This document shows positions 1-8,792 of a stretch of DNA of 64,000 bases, in pieces. This DNA is from UBA5336 sp964492485 (GTDB lineage: Bacteria; Pseudomonadota; Alphaproteobacteria; Caulobacterales; Hyphomonadaceae): NCBI GenBank assembly GCA_964492485.1, contig CAZBKM010000003.1, forward strand, positions 1 through 64,000. The letters are read 5' to 3'. The translations under genes were made by a program, and so were the position numbers. Every line of letters starts with the position of its first letter. Positions within the stretch are counted from its first letter, which is position 1. A model generated the notes under the pieces. That model made no database searches, was not told the DNA's origin, and saw only the letters and a program-made list of their open reading frames with translations.

Positions 1-35
1 CCGCCCGCCTTGGGAATCCCAAACGATTCATGTCG

Positions 36-87
36 CTCGGAAAACGCCCTAACGCGAACCGGTGCCCACTTCGCTCGAAAATGCTAT
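36..87. repeat. Interspersed hairpin repeat copy R1 (module H2, partial)
   Basis: This copy contains the H2 core (AACGCGAACCGG, then CCACTTCGCTCGAAAATGCT), matching the same core at 47496-47539 and 53350-53404. The outer left arm is degraded (AAAACGCCCT instead of GCATTTTC). It lies downstream of the ccrM stop codon, with nothing else recognisable in 1-179. Confidence 0.75.
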
Positions 88-179
88 GAGCCTAAAACTG
101 CCGTCAGTGGACCAGGTCTTCGGCTTTAGGTTGCGCGTTCCGGCTGGTTTTCGACAAAGCCTGTTGCAGCGAACTTTCT

Positions 180-1265
180 TCAGGGTGTCTCAAGGCCCAT
201 TTCATGGCGGTAGCGCCGGCGCAGCAGGTCGATCGGCGCAAGCTGCCCCCTGTCTTCGAAGTGCCAGAATGTCCAGCCATTGCAGGCTGGCGCGCGCATG
301 ACATGGGCGCCGACCCTGTGGATGGAGCCGGATGTATCCCCCGTAGTCAGCGAGCCGTCGACACGGATACGCGCATAGTGGCGTTTGCCGCGGCTGTAGA
401 GCCGGTCGCCGGGCTTGAGCCAGCCCGTTTCGAGGATAGCGCCGAAGGGTACGCGCGGGAGGGTTCGCGCGCCGCGAACGGTTTCCAGCGCCTCTTCGGT
501 CAGAGGGCTCACCCCCTCCAGTCGCTGGCGTGACAGGGCCACATAGGCCGGATCGGCCTCGATCCCGATGTAATGACGGCCCAGCGCCTTGGCCATGGCC
601 GCCGTCGTACCGGTGCCGGAGAACGGGTCCAGCACCACGTCGCCGGGCCGGGAGGTTGCCAGAAGAACGCGCTTGAGCAGGGCTTCGGGCTTCTGTGTCG
701 GATGGGCCTTGCGCCCGGCCTCGGTCTTCAGCCGCTCGCCGCCGGTGCAGATCGGGATCAGCCAGTCGGAGCGCATCTGCTTGTCATCATTGAAGACCTT
801 CAGCGCGTCATAATTGAAGGTGACGCGGGACGTCTGTGACTTTCCGGCCCAGATCAGCGTTTCATGGGCGTTCTGGAGACGCGTGCCCTTGAAGTTCGGC
901 ATTGGATTGGCCTTCAGCCAGATCACGTCATTCTGAATCCAGAAACCGGCATCCTGCAGGATCGCGCCGACGCGGAAGATGTTATGATAGGAGCCGATCA
1001 CCCAGATCGCGCCGTCATCCTTCAGGACCCTGCGACATGCATCGAGCCATTGGTGGGTGAACAGGTCGTAGGCATCGAAACTGTCGAACCGGTCCCAGTC
1101 ATCGTCGACCCCGTCGACGGCGGACTGGTCCGGTCGGGTCAGATCGCCGCCAAGCTGCAGATTATAGGGCGGGTCGGCGAAGATCAGGTCGACCGATCGC
1201 TCAGGCAGCCGCGACAGCACGTCGATGCAGTCACCCTGGATGATGGTATCGCGCTGATCGTCCAC
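180..1265 (-). CDS. ccrM: CcrM-type adenine-N6 DNA methyltransferase (GANTC)
   Basis: The 361-residue protein is a beta-class N6-adenine methyltransferase. The catalytic DPPY motif is at residues 31-34 and the SAM-binding DPFSGTGTT is at 213-221, so the order is DPPY first, as expected for CcrM. Residues after about 260 form the C-terminal extension typical of CcrM (RAMA-type domain), and the length is close to the 358 residues of Caulobacter CcrM. Known CcrM enzymes remethylate hemimethylated GANTC sites late in the alphaproteobacterial cell cycle; this role is inferred from the family. It is the last gene of a minus-strand run. A single GANTC site (GAATC, 1287-1291) lies about 22 bases before the start codon. 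Confidence 0.95.
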   Translation of the reverse strand: MDDQRDTIIQGDCIDVLSRLPERSVDLIFADPPYNLQLGGDLTRPDQSAVDGVDDDWDRFDSFDAYDLFTHQWLDACRRVLKDDGAIWVIGSYHNIFRVGAILQDAGFWIQNDVIWLKANPMPNFKGTRLQNAHETLIWAGKSQTSRVTFNYDALKVFNDDKQMRSDWLIPICTGGERLKTEAGRKAHPTQKPEALLKRVLLATSRPGDVVLDPFSGTGTTAAMAKALGRHYIGIEADPAYVALSRQRLEGVSPLTEEALETVRGARTLPRVPFGAILETGWLKPGDRLYSRGKRHYARIRVDGSLTTGDTSGSIHRVGAHVMRAPACNGWTFWHFEDRGQLAPIDLLRRRYRHEMGLETP

Positions 1266-1457
1266 GGCCGCTCTCCCCTACGTTGCGAATCGGTGCACTC
1301 TGGCCTTCGGTCGATTTGGTTATCGAGGTGTGAACATACCCCGCCGGCTGGTGGCCCGAGGGGTTTGTCTCCAACGGTAGATTTTCACGAACGACGCCTG
1401 TGGGAAAGCCCTCTGCATGGCGTGGGTTGGTTGTGGAAATCCTGTGGGGTCGAGGGA

Positions 1458-2600
1458 TCAGACATCCAGCAGGAGTTGGCCGCCGGGCGCTTCGCGGGGG
1501 CGGAACAGGTCCGTGCGCAGGTCCGGCCGCGGCGTGTCGAGGCCGAGCTCAGAAGCCTTCCGGGCAAAGCGCCGGGCCAGCAGGTCGGCATAGGCGCCGC
1601 GACCGCGTCCACGTTCGAACCAGCGCGGGTCATAATCCTTTCCACCGCGCATCTCCCGCAGGAGATTGACGATCCGGGCCGCGCGGTCCGGCACGTGCGC
1701 CGACAGCCATTCGTGGAACAGATCCTTGATCTCAAGCGGCAGGCGCAGCAGCACATATCCAGCCGAGACCGCTCCGGCATCGCGGGCCGCCTCCAGAAGG
1801 CGTTCGATCTCGTCATCGTTCAGCGCCGGAATGATCGGTGCGGTCATCACCGTTACCGGAATGCCAGCCCGGCTCAGCGCCTCGATCGTCTTCAGGCGCA
1901 GGCGCGGACTCGCCGCGCGCGGCTCCATCCGGCGAGCCAGTCCTGGGTCGAGCGTGGTCAGCGAAACGCCGGCCCGCGCAAGCCCCTTTTCCGCCATGGG
2001 CGCGATGAGGTCGATGTCGCGCTCGATCAGGGTCGATTTCGTCAGCAGCGTGACCGGATGGTTGTATTCCGCCAGGATCGACAGCAGCGCCCGCGTCAGG
2101 CCGAGCCGCTTCTCGATCGGCTGATAGGCGTCGGTGTTGACGCCCAGCGCGATCACCCGCGGTACGTAGCCTGGCTTCGCCAGTTCCCGGCGCAGAAGCT
2201 CCGGTCCGTTGGGCTTGAAGAAGAGGCGGCTCTCGAAATCGAGGCCCGGCGACAGACCCTGATAGGCATGGCTCGGACGTGCGAAGCAGTAGACGCACCC
2301 ATGCTCGCAGCCGCGATAGGGATTGATTGATCGGTCGAACGCGATGTCCGGCGATCGGTTGTAGGTGATCATGGTTCGGGCCGTCTCTCGGGTCAGGACC
2401 GTGGCGAGCCGGTCGGTCGGCACCTCGAATCCGTCCCAGCCATCATCGAAGGCCTCGCGCCGTGCCGCCTCGTAGCGTCCGGTCGGGTTCGACACCGCGC
2501 CACGGCCACGATGTTCGAACCGCTCTGCCGCCGCCTCGAGGTCCAGCCGCGTGACGCGGCCTCGCGGTGGCAGTTTCTGATCACCCGTCATGGCGCTCAT
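1458..2600 (-). CDS. PA0069-family radical SAM protein
   Basis: A 380-residue radical SAM protein. The cluster-binding CxxxCxxC is CEHGCVYC at about residues 98-105, followed by a FARPSHAY segment typical of the PA0069 / SplB-like group of unknown substrate. The extreme C-terminus ends in a PGGQLLLDV tail. The start was set at MSAMTGDQ (2600). An upstream ATG at 2633 would add an unlikely MFFICSGF leader, and MTGDQ (2591) is equally possible because no clear ribosome site separates them. It follows the DUF2064 gene by 41 bases and precedes ccrM by 192 bases on the same strand. The family assignment is firm, but the reaction catalysed is not known. Confidence 0.85.
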   Translation of the reverse strand: MSAMTGDQKLPPRGRVTRLDLEAAAERFEHRGRGAVSNPTGRYEAARREAFDDGWDGFEVPTDRLATVLTRETARTMITYNRSPDIAFDRSINPYRGCEHGCVYCFARPSHAYQGLSPGLDFESRLFFKPNGPELLRRELAKPGYVPRVIALGVNTDAYQPIEKRLGLTRALLSILAEYNHPVTLLTKSTLIERDIDLIAPMAEKGLARAGVSLTTLDPGLARRMEPRAASPRLRLKTIEALSRAGIPVTVMTAPIIPALNDDEIERLLEAARDAGAVSAGYVLLRLPLEIKDLFHEWLSAHVPDRAARIVNLLREMRGGKDYDPRWFERGRGRGAYADLLARRFARKASELGLDTPRPDLRTDLFRPREAPGGQLLLDV

Positions 2601-2641
2601 GGAAGCATGGAAGCCAGAACAAATAAAGAACACATGAGTGA

Positions 2642-3259
2642 CTAAGCTGTGGATGCCGTCTTAAATCGCCCGGCGTTCCAGGCGCGCCAGTCTGCGGCCA
2701 CGTCGATGTCCTGAAGCGGGGGCATGTGTGTAACGGCCGTGCCGTCGGCAAGCCTGGAGAGCACGTCGGACAGGGTTTGCGGGCTGGACCAGCGCACGCC
2801 ATGAAACGGCGGGGCGCGGCGCAGGCGTCCCTGCAGTCCGATCAGGTAGAACCCGCCATCCCGTGCGGGTCCCACCACGGCAGGGGTCCGGTCCAGCGCC
2901 CTGAAGGCACGCCAGATCGTGGCACGGGTCAGGTCGGGTGTGTCGGTGCCGATGACCACCACCTGCCGGCCTGGCGCCTCGCGAACCGCGCGGGTGAGGC
3001 GCTCGCCGAGATCACCCGATCCCTGGGGCGCGCGCGGCAGGTCGCAGGGCCAGAGCCCGCCCAGCGTATCGTCAACGGCGTGGTCGGGCGTGATCCGGAG
3101 GTGCAGGGTCCATCGCGGATCGCGCACCTGCCGCAAGGTGCGCGCCATCAGCGCGGTGGCGATCCGCCGGGCCTCTGCCGGACCCAGCGTCTTTGCCAAT
3201 CGGGTCTTGGCAAGACCGATGCGGGGCGGCTTGGCGAACAGGATCAGATGGCGCGTCAT
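2642..3259 (-). CDS. DUF2064 / TIGR04282-family glycosyltransferase-like protein
   Basis: The 205-residue protein begins with the nucleotide-sugar-transferase-like signature LILFAKPPRIGLAKTRLA and contains VVVIGTDTPDLT (near 97-108) and GPARDGGFYLIGL. Both are hallmarks of DUF2064 (GT-A fold, cofactor-guanylyltransferase-like). The family is annotated as arsenosugar biosynthesis-associated because some members sit beside arsM/arsS. No arsenic gene is visible here, so that role is not supported by context. It lies 3 bases after the GT2 gene and almost certainly shares its transcript. Confidence 0.85.
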   Translation of the reverse strand: MTRHLILFAKPPRIGLAKTRLAKTLGPAEARRIATALMARTLRQVRDPRWTLHLRITPDHAVDDTLGGLWPCDLPRAPQGSGDLGERLTRAVREAPGRQVVVIGTDTPDLTRATIWRAFRALDRTPAVVGPARDGGFYLIGLQGRLRRAPPFHGVRWSSPQTLSDVLSRLADGTAVTHMPPLQDIDVAADWRAWNAGRFKTASTA

Positions 3260-3262
3260 GGC

Positions 3263-3946
3263 CTAGCGGTAGGTCCGGGCCAGGATGTCCGGTCGTGCGC
3301 CCATGAGAAAGCGGAGGAGGCGCCAGGCATTGGCATAGGCCCTCCGTCGCCAGCCGTCGCGCTCATACTTGGCCGCACTGGTGCGCGCCTCGGCCGACAG
3401 GAGCCGCAACCGCCGCCGGCCCAGTCGGCGGGCCATGATCACGTCTTCCATCAGGTCGACCTCTGCGAATGCACCCACCGCGTCGAAGAGGGCGCGCGGG
3501 ATCAGCAGCCCCTGGTCACCATAGGGCAGGGCGAGCCAGCGCGTGCGCCGGTTGGCGCGCGCGGCCAGCCAGCGCGCTTCCGGCGCATCGGACCGGAACG
3601 CCAGGGTGAAGACAGCGGCCTTGTCCGGGTGCATCGCGATATGGTCCTGTACCCGTTCGACCCACTCCGCTGCCAGCACAGTGTCGGCATGCAGGAACAG
3701 GTACCAGTCGCCGCGGGCCGCACGGGCGGCAGTGTTCATCTGCACGGCCCGGCCGCGCGGCGCATCCAGCACGGTGCATCCGGCCGCGTCGGCGATCTGC
3801 CGGGTGGCATCGTCCGACCCGCCGTCGGCAAGCACCACGTCCCTGATCATGCCGGCATCGACGCCGGGCATCAGTGCATCCAGGCAGGCCGGCAGGTCCG
3901 CCTCGGCATTCAGGGTCGGGATCAGAATCGACAGGGGGGCCGGCAT
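3263..3946 (-). CDS. TIGR04283-family GT2 glycosyltransferase
   Basis: A 227-residue family-2 glycosyltransferase. It starts with LSILIPTLNAEADLPACLDA and carries the nucleotide-binding ADGGSDDAT, the DxD-equivalent LFLHADT, and a late LMEDVIMARRL acidic motif. This matches the TIGR04283 group that is habitually paired with the DUF2064 partner located directly downstream (3-base gap). There is no signal peptide or membrane segment, so it is cytosolic. The acceptor is unknown. The upstream uracil-DNA glycosylase gene ends 5 bases before this start, suggesting one transcription unit. Confidence 0.88.
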   Translation of the reverse strand: MPAPLSILIPTLNAEADLPACLDALMPGVDAGMIRDVVLADGGSDDATRQIADAAGCTVLDAPRGRAVQMNTAARAARGDWYLFLHADTVLAAEWVERVQDHIAMHPDKAAVFTLAFRSDAPEARWLAARANRRTRWLALPYGDQGLLIPRALFDAVGAFAEVDLMEDVIMARRLGRRRLRLLSAEARTSAAKYERDGWRRRAYANAWRLLRFLMGARPDILARTYR

Positions 3947-3951
3947 CGCGC

Positions 3952-4794
3952 TCAGGAGCTTGGGTCGAGTGTCAGGCCCATCGAATGGGCCCGGCGCTCG
4001 ATCTGAAGAAGGTCGCGCCAGGCCCGGGACTTTTCCTTCGGTCTGCGCAGCAGGTAGGCCGGATGGAAGATCGGGAACAGCGGACAGGGCTCGATGCCGG
4101 GCGCGGTAAAGGTCTGTTCGCTGCCACGCAGCTTCATGATGCCGTTGGCGGAGCCGGTCAGGGCCTTCGCTGAAACGCCCCCCACAGCGATGATCAGGCG
4201 CGGTTCGGTCAGTGCGACGAGGCGGTCCACGAACGGGGCGACGACCTCCAACTCCTCGGGTTCCGGGTTGCGGTTGTTGGGCGGGCGCCAGAAATTCACA
4301 TTCGAAATCAGGGCGTTGGTCGTCCGGGATACGCCGATCGCGGCGAGCATCCTGTCCAGGAGCTGGCCCGCCTTTCCGACAAAGGGCCGCCCCCGCCGGT
4401 CCTCCTCCTGGCCCGGGCCTTCGCCGAGAACCAGGATCGGGGCTCCCTCGACACCGTCAGCGACCACCGTCGACTGCGACGTCGCCTTCAAGGGGCAACC
4501 GTCGAACGCCGCGATGGCAGCGCTGAGCTCGTCGAGCGAATGACAGGATGCGGCCGCCTCCCTTGCGACGTGCGCCCAGTCCTGTGGGCTGCGGCTGGCA
4601 GGGCGGCTGAGGGGTGTGCGCGGGGGGGCGGTCGCGGTGGCATCACCCGGCGGGGCTGGTGCCTGGCGTGCGCGCGGAGCGGCCTCGGCAGCGCGCAGAA
4701 ACACGCGTATGGCCGTCTCGTCCACGGCAACGCCCATCTCCTCCCACCAGGCGGTGAGGGCTTCAAGTTCCGGGTACGGCGACAATTCGGCCAT
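3952..4794 (-). CDS. Family 4-like uracil-DNA glycosylase
   Basis: The 280-residue protein has a poorly conserved Pro/Ala-rich N-terminus (to about 90), then the UDG domain: motif A GEGPGQEED (124-132), NVNFWRPPNN (165-174), and motif B HPAYLLRRP (244-252). It removes uracil from DNA in base excision repair. Classical family 4 enzymes bind a 4Fe-4S cluster through four cysteines. Here only Cys100 is at a cluster-like position, and the usual KCRPP cysteine is replaced (NFWRPP), so the cluster is probably absent. It heads the minus-strand run and is divergent from ETF-QO. Confidence 0.88.
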   Translation of the reverse strand: MAELSPYPELEALTAWWEEMGVAVDETAIRVFLRAAEAAPRARQAPAPPGDATATAPPRTPLSRPASRSPQDWAHVAREAAASCHSLDELSAAIAAFDGCPLKATSQSTVVADGVEGAPILVLGEGPGQEEDRRGRPFVGKAGQLLDRMLAAIGVSRTTNALISNVNFWRPPNNRNPEPEELEVVAPFVDRLVALTEPRLIIAVGGVSAKALTGSANGIMKLRGSEQTFTAPGIEPCPLFPIFHPAYLLRRPKEKSRAWRDLLQIERRAHSMGLTLDPSS

Positions 4795-4887
4795 TGAGAC
4801 GGGGTGGAATTCGGTTAGACCAGCGGTAAATCATTGAGAAGACACTATAGGGCTGGCGCAATGCGCGCCAGCGGCGGGAGACAGAAT

Positions 4888-6570
4888 ATGGCTGAAGCGC
4901 CTGAACGCGAGTCGATGGAATATGACCTGGTCATCGTCGGCGGTGGACCTGCGGGTCTTTCCGCCGCGATCCGCTTCATGCAACTGGCCCAGGAGAAGGG
5001 CGAGGAGCGCACCTGCGTCGTCCTGGAGAAGGGGGGCGAGATTGGCGCCCACATCCTGTCCGGCGTGGTGATGGACCCCGTGGGTCTCGACCGGCTGATC
5101 CCCGACTGGCGGGAGCGGGACGACCGACCCCTGAAGACCGAAGTGAGCGGCGACAAGTTCATCTGGCTCGGGCCGAAGGGGTCGCTCGACATTTCCTGGC
5201 TGCCCATGCCGGGTTACATGAAGAACCATGGCAACTTCACCGGTTCGCTCGCCAATGTGGTGCGCTGGCTCGGCGAACGCGCCGAAGAGATGGGCGTGGA
5301 AGTGTATCCCGGCTTTGCGGCCTCCGACCTGGTCCGGGGCGAGCAGGGTGAGATCAGGGGCGTCGTTGCCGGGGTGATGGGCATCGCCGCGGACGGCAGC
5401 CACAAGGCGGACTTCGAGCCGGGCATGGAGCTTCTGGGCAAGTATGTCCTGTTTGCCGAGGGCACGCGCGGGTCCCTGACCAAGCGCGTGATCCGGGAGT
5501 TCGAGCTCGACAAGGATCGCGAGCCGCAGAAGTACGGGATCGGCCTCAAGGAACTCTGGTCGGTACCGGAGGAGAATTTCCGGGAAGGCTATGTCCAGCA
5601 CACCTTGGGCTGGCCGCTGGATGACCGGACCGGTGGCGGTAGCTTTCTCTACCATTTCCGGGACGGCGGAGAGCCCTTCGTCTCCCTGGGCTTCGTCGTC
5701 CATCTCAACTACGAGAACCCCTATATCTCGCCCTATGACGAGCTGCAGCGCTGGAAGCACCATCCGGAGATCCTGCAGCATATCCAGGGCGGCAAGCGTG
5801 TGGCCTATGGCGCGCGTGCCATTTCCGAGGGGGGGTGGCAGTCGGTTCCGAAACTTGTCTTCCCGGGCGGCGCATTGATCGGCTGTTCGGCGGGCTTCGT
5901 GAACGTGCCGCGCATCAAGGGTAGCCATAATGCGATCCTCACCGGAATGATGGGCGCCGAGGCGGCCTTCGACGCGGTCTCGGCCGGGCGTCAGGGCGAC
6001 GTGCTCGACGCCTATGAGGCGGCCTACGAGGCGTCAGAGGTCAACCGGGAGCTGAAGCAGGTCCGCAACGTCAAGCCGCTTCTTTCCCGGACCGGCACAC
6101 TGCTCGGCACCCTCCTTGGCGGCGTGGAGATGTGGACCACCAAGCTGCTGGGTGGCTTCTCGCTCTTCGGCACGCTGAAGCATGGCAAGACCGACGCCGA
6201 GGCCCTGAAGCCGGCATCGCAGTTCAAGCCGATCGAGTACCCCCGTCCCGACGGCGTGATCAGCTTCGACAAGCTGACCAACGTCTCGTTCACCAATACC
6301 TATCACGCCGAGGATCAGCCGGTGCACCTCAAGGTCAAGGACCAGGCCCTGCAGAAAGCCTCGGAGTGGGAGGTCTATGCAGGGCCGTCCCAGCGCTACT
6401 GCCCGGCCGGCGTGTACGAGTGGGTCGATGATGGCGCCGGAAACCGGACCTTCCAGATCAACGCGCAGAACTGCATTCACTGCAAGACGTGCGACATCAA
6501 GGATCCGAACCAGAACATCAACTGGGAGACGCCCGAGGGCGGCGGCGGTCCGGCCTATCCGAACATGTAG
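4888..6570 (+). CDS. Electron transfer flavoprotein-ubiquinone oxidoreductase
   Basis: A 560-residue flavoprotein that passes electrons from reduced ETF to ubiquinone at the inner membrane, linking beta-oxidation and other acyl-CoA dehydrogenases to respiration. An N-terminal Rossmann motif (GGGPAG, 18-23) binds FAD. The C-terminal ferredoxin-like domain has Cys505, Cys529, Cys532 and Cys535 (NCIHCKTCDIKDP) for the 4Fe-4S cluster. The start at 4888 was chosen because a GGCGGGAG ribosome site precedes it; the frame is open further upstream (from 4834) but that part looks non-coding. It is transcribed divergently from the UDG gene and stands alone before the TPR genes. Confidence 0.96.
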   Translation: MAEAPERESMEYDLVIVGGGPAGLSAAIRFMQLAQEKGEERTCVVLEKGGEIGAHILSGVVMDPVGLDRLIPDWRERDDRPLKTEVSGDKFIWLGPKGSLDISWLPMPGYMKNHGNFTGSLANVVRWLGERAEEMGVEVYPGFAASDLVRGEQGEIRGVVAGVMGIAADGSHKADFEPGMELLGKYVLFAEGTRGSLTKRVIREFELDKDREPQKYGIGLKELWSVPEENFREGYVQHTLGWPLDDRTGGGSFLYHFRDGGEPFVSLGFVVHLNYENPYISPYDELQRWKHHPEILQHIQGGKRVAYGARAISEGGWQSVPKLVFPGGALIGCSAGFVNVPRIKGSHNAILTGMMGAEAAFDAVSAGRQGDVLDAYEAAYEASEVNRELKQVRNVKPLLSRTGTLLGTLLGGVEMWTTKLLGGFSLFGTLKHGKTDAEALKPASQFKPIEYPRPDGVISFDKLTNVSFTNTYHAEDQPVHLKVKDQALQKASEWEVYAGPSQRYCPAGVYEWVDDGAGNRTFQINAQNCIHCKTCDIKDPNQNINWETPEGGGGPAYPNM

Positions 6571-6667
6571 CAGCGGGCGCGTCGGTTACGGACGTTCCGC
6601 TGCGGGCGCCTTGTGGGCAGGCAGGGCGGCATGCAAGGTGTCCGCCCGAGGCCCCAAGGAGTTCAGA

Positions 6668-8641
6668 ATGACCCGATCCTCCCCGCTGTCGCTGGCGGCA
6701 CTGTCTGCTCTGCTGGCAGCCTGCGCGCCCGTACAGGCGGCACCGACGGCCGGTAAGCCGGCCAGTGCATCAGCCAGTGCATCAGTCAGTGTCTCGGGCG
6801 GACCGGTGGCGCAGGCGCCCGAGGAGGGGTGGCGCGACTGGGCCGGTGGGCCGATCTCGGAGGCTGCCCGCAGCACGGCCGTGCTGGGATCGGATGGGCG
6901 CCCGCTCGGACCCTCGGCCTATGCCGGCCCGCGTGAGGCGCTGGTTGCGGGCGACATGGCGGCTTTCGTGGCCTCGGCCAGGCGCGTCGACGCCGATTCG
7001 GAGTTCGACAACGAGATCGTTGCCCTGGTCCTCGCAATGGACCGGATTGCCGCTCGCGACTACGCCGCGGCGGCCGAGCATTTGCCGGACGCGACCGGGG
7101 ACGAGGCGGGCGGCGCCAGGCAGATCGCCCGTTTCGTGGCCGCATGGCTGCCCGCGCTCGAAGGCGACGTCGAGGCGTCTGTCACGGAATTGCGCAAGAC
7201 CGGACAGGCGCTGCCGGGCCTGACCGCAGAGCTGTCGCTGGCTGCGCTTTTGCAAGCTGGTGGACGGGAGGATGAGGCACTGGCGATCTACAGCGCATTG
7301 ACCCCCAGCAAGATCAAGGCCCCGGAGCATGATTTCGATCCCCAGGGCATCCTGTTCACCCATGTCCAGACGGTGATTTCCCGGCGGGCACTGCTGTTGC
7401 GTCAACTCGGCAGGGTGGAGGAGGCCAAGGACGTCTACCGCCGCCTTGCCGACGCCGAGCCGGAACAGGCGGTGTTCTACGCTTCGGCGCTCGAGCGCCT
7501 CGAGAGCGGTCGCGGCCTGGCCGATGAGCCCCTCGACATGCATGCTGCGCTTGCCCGGTCGTTCAGCGACCTGTCGCTGGCGCTCTACCAGCAGCGGGTC
7601 ATCCGCAATGCCATGGTGGGGCGCAGGCTCCGCGGGTTGGATACACAGCGCGCCGTGATGGATCAGCTCGCCCTCCTGGTCGATCCGGAGAATGATGGGC
7701 TTCGCCAGGTCGTCTACGAGTCGCTCTATGATGAGGCGTACTATGCAGGCGCCGCCCATGTCGCCCAGTCAGCGCCCAAGCCCACGGCTGACCTGCAGAT
7801 CGAAGCGGCTCGCGCGCATCTCATGGCCGAGGACGAACCGGCCGCCCGGGCCGCCGCTCGCCGGGCGGTGGAGGTCGCCGACGAGGAGGAACGGTTCGGT
7901 GTCCTGTCCGGGGCCATCGGTCTGCTGGCGTTGTTGGGGGAGGAGGCGCAGGCCCTGTCCTACGCCGACGAAGCCGAGGCGCTCGCCGTGGACGATGCCG
8001 AGCGGGCGTCCATCGCCGCACAGCGAGCGGGCGTCTACAGCCAGTTCGGCGCGCATGACAAGGCCGTTGATGCGGCGCGCAGGGCGCGGCGGCTGGACGA
8101 TACCCATAGCCGCCGGATGACGCTGGCGAGCCTGCTGGGTGAGGCCGGCGAGGTCGAGGCGGGCCTTCAACTCATCCGGAACGAGCGACTGAAACGCCCG
8201 AACGATCCCTACATGCTGAACACGCTCGGCTATTATCTGATCGAACACACGGACAAGTTCGAGGAAGGGTTCCGTGTCCTGTATCGGGCCAACGCCCTGG
8301 CGCCGAACGACCCCTATATCGCCGACAGCCTGGGCTGGGCCTACTACCGTCTCGGCCGGCTGGAGGAGGCCCGGCGCCTGATCGCCCTGGCGCGCCGGGA
8401 ACTCGATCCCAAGGTGCATTGGGAAATCGAGGATCATATGGGCGATATCCTCTGGCACCTGAACGAGCGCGAGGCGGCCCGCGAGGCCTGGCAGGCCGCG
8501 CTTCAGGAGTTTCCGCCCCGCAAGGTGCGCCAGCAGATCGAGGAGAAGCTCGAAAATGGGCTGAACGAGGGCCCTCCGGAAGAACGGCCGGTGCCGAGCG
8601 TAAGCCTCGACGAAGACACGGTCGAGCAGCGCGAGACCTGA
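6668..8641 (+). CDS. TPR-repeat lipoprotein (first of two)
   Basis: A 657-residue predicted outer-membrane or periplasmic lipoprotein. The signal peptide ends in the lipobox LLAAC with Cys19. Residues 27-40 are a low-complexity Ala/Ser/Val run encoded by 12-base repeats (CAGTGCATCAGC-like, about 6761-6790). The remainder is helical TPR-like sequence, most recognisable near the C-terminus (LNTLGYYLIEHTDKFEEG, then IADSLGWAYYRLGRLEEA). The start follows an AAGGAGTT ribosome site. It is paralogous in its C-terminal half to the next gene. No enzymatic motif is visible; a scaffolding or envelope-assembly role is only a guess. Confidence 0.8.
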   Translation: MTRSSPLSLAALSALLAACAPVQAAPTAGKPASASASASVSVSGGPVAQAPEEGWRDWAGGPISEAARSTAVLGSDGRPLGPSAYAGPREALVAGDMAAFVASARRVDADSEFDNEIVALVLAMDRIAARDYAAAAEHLPDATGDEAGGARQIARFVAAWLPALEGDVEASVTELRKTGQALPGLTAELSLAALLQAGGREDEALAIYSALTPSKIKAPEHDFDPQGILFTHVQTVISRRALLLRQLGRVEEAKDVYRRLADAEPEQAVFYASALERLESGRGLADEPLDMHAALARSFSDLSLALYQQRVIRNAMVGRRLRGLDTQRAVMDQLALLVDPENDGLRQVVYESLYDEAYYAGAAHVAQSAPKPTADLQIEAARAHLMAEDEPAARAAARRAVEVADEEERFGVLSGAIGLLALLGEEAQALSYADEAEALAVDDAERASIAAQRAGVYSQFGAHDKAVDAARRARRLDDTHSRRMTLASLLGEAGEVEAGLQLIRNERLKRPNDPYMLNTLGYYLIEHTDKFEEGFRVLYRANALAPNDPYIADSLGWAYYRLGRLEEARRLIALARRELDPKVHWEIEDHMGDILWHLNEREAAREAWQAALQEFPPRKVRQQIEEKLENGLNEGPPEERPVPSVSLDEDTVEQRET

Positions 8642-8792
8642 CAGACCCCGAAGGCTGGCCGCAGGATTTGCCAAGCGTTAAGCCCCGCCAGTCCACTCTG
8701 GTCAACGCGGCAAGAGGCGTTAGTGTCGGGAGAGCCACGAAGTGTGGACGGCATGGCGCAATGAGGGGAGCACTTTTTTGCGTCCAAGAGCA

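Noticed and set aside
864..2330. Plus-strand frame of 488 codons opposite ccrM and the radical SAM gene
   Set aside because: Runs antisense across two well-supported genes and has no recognisable motif.
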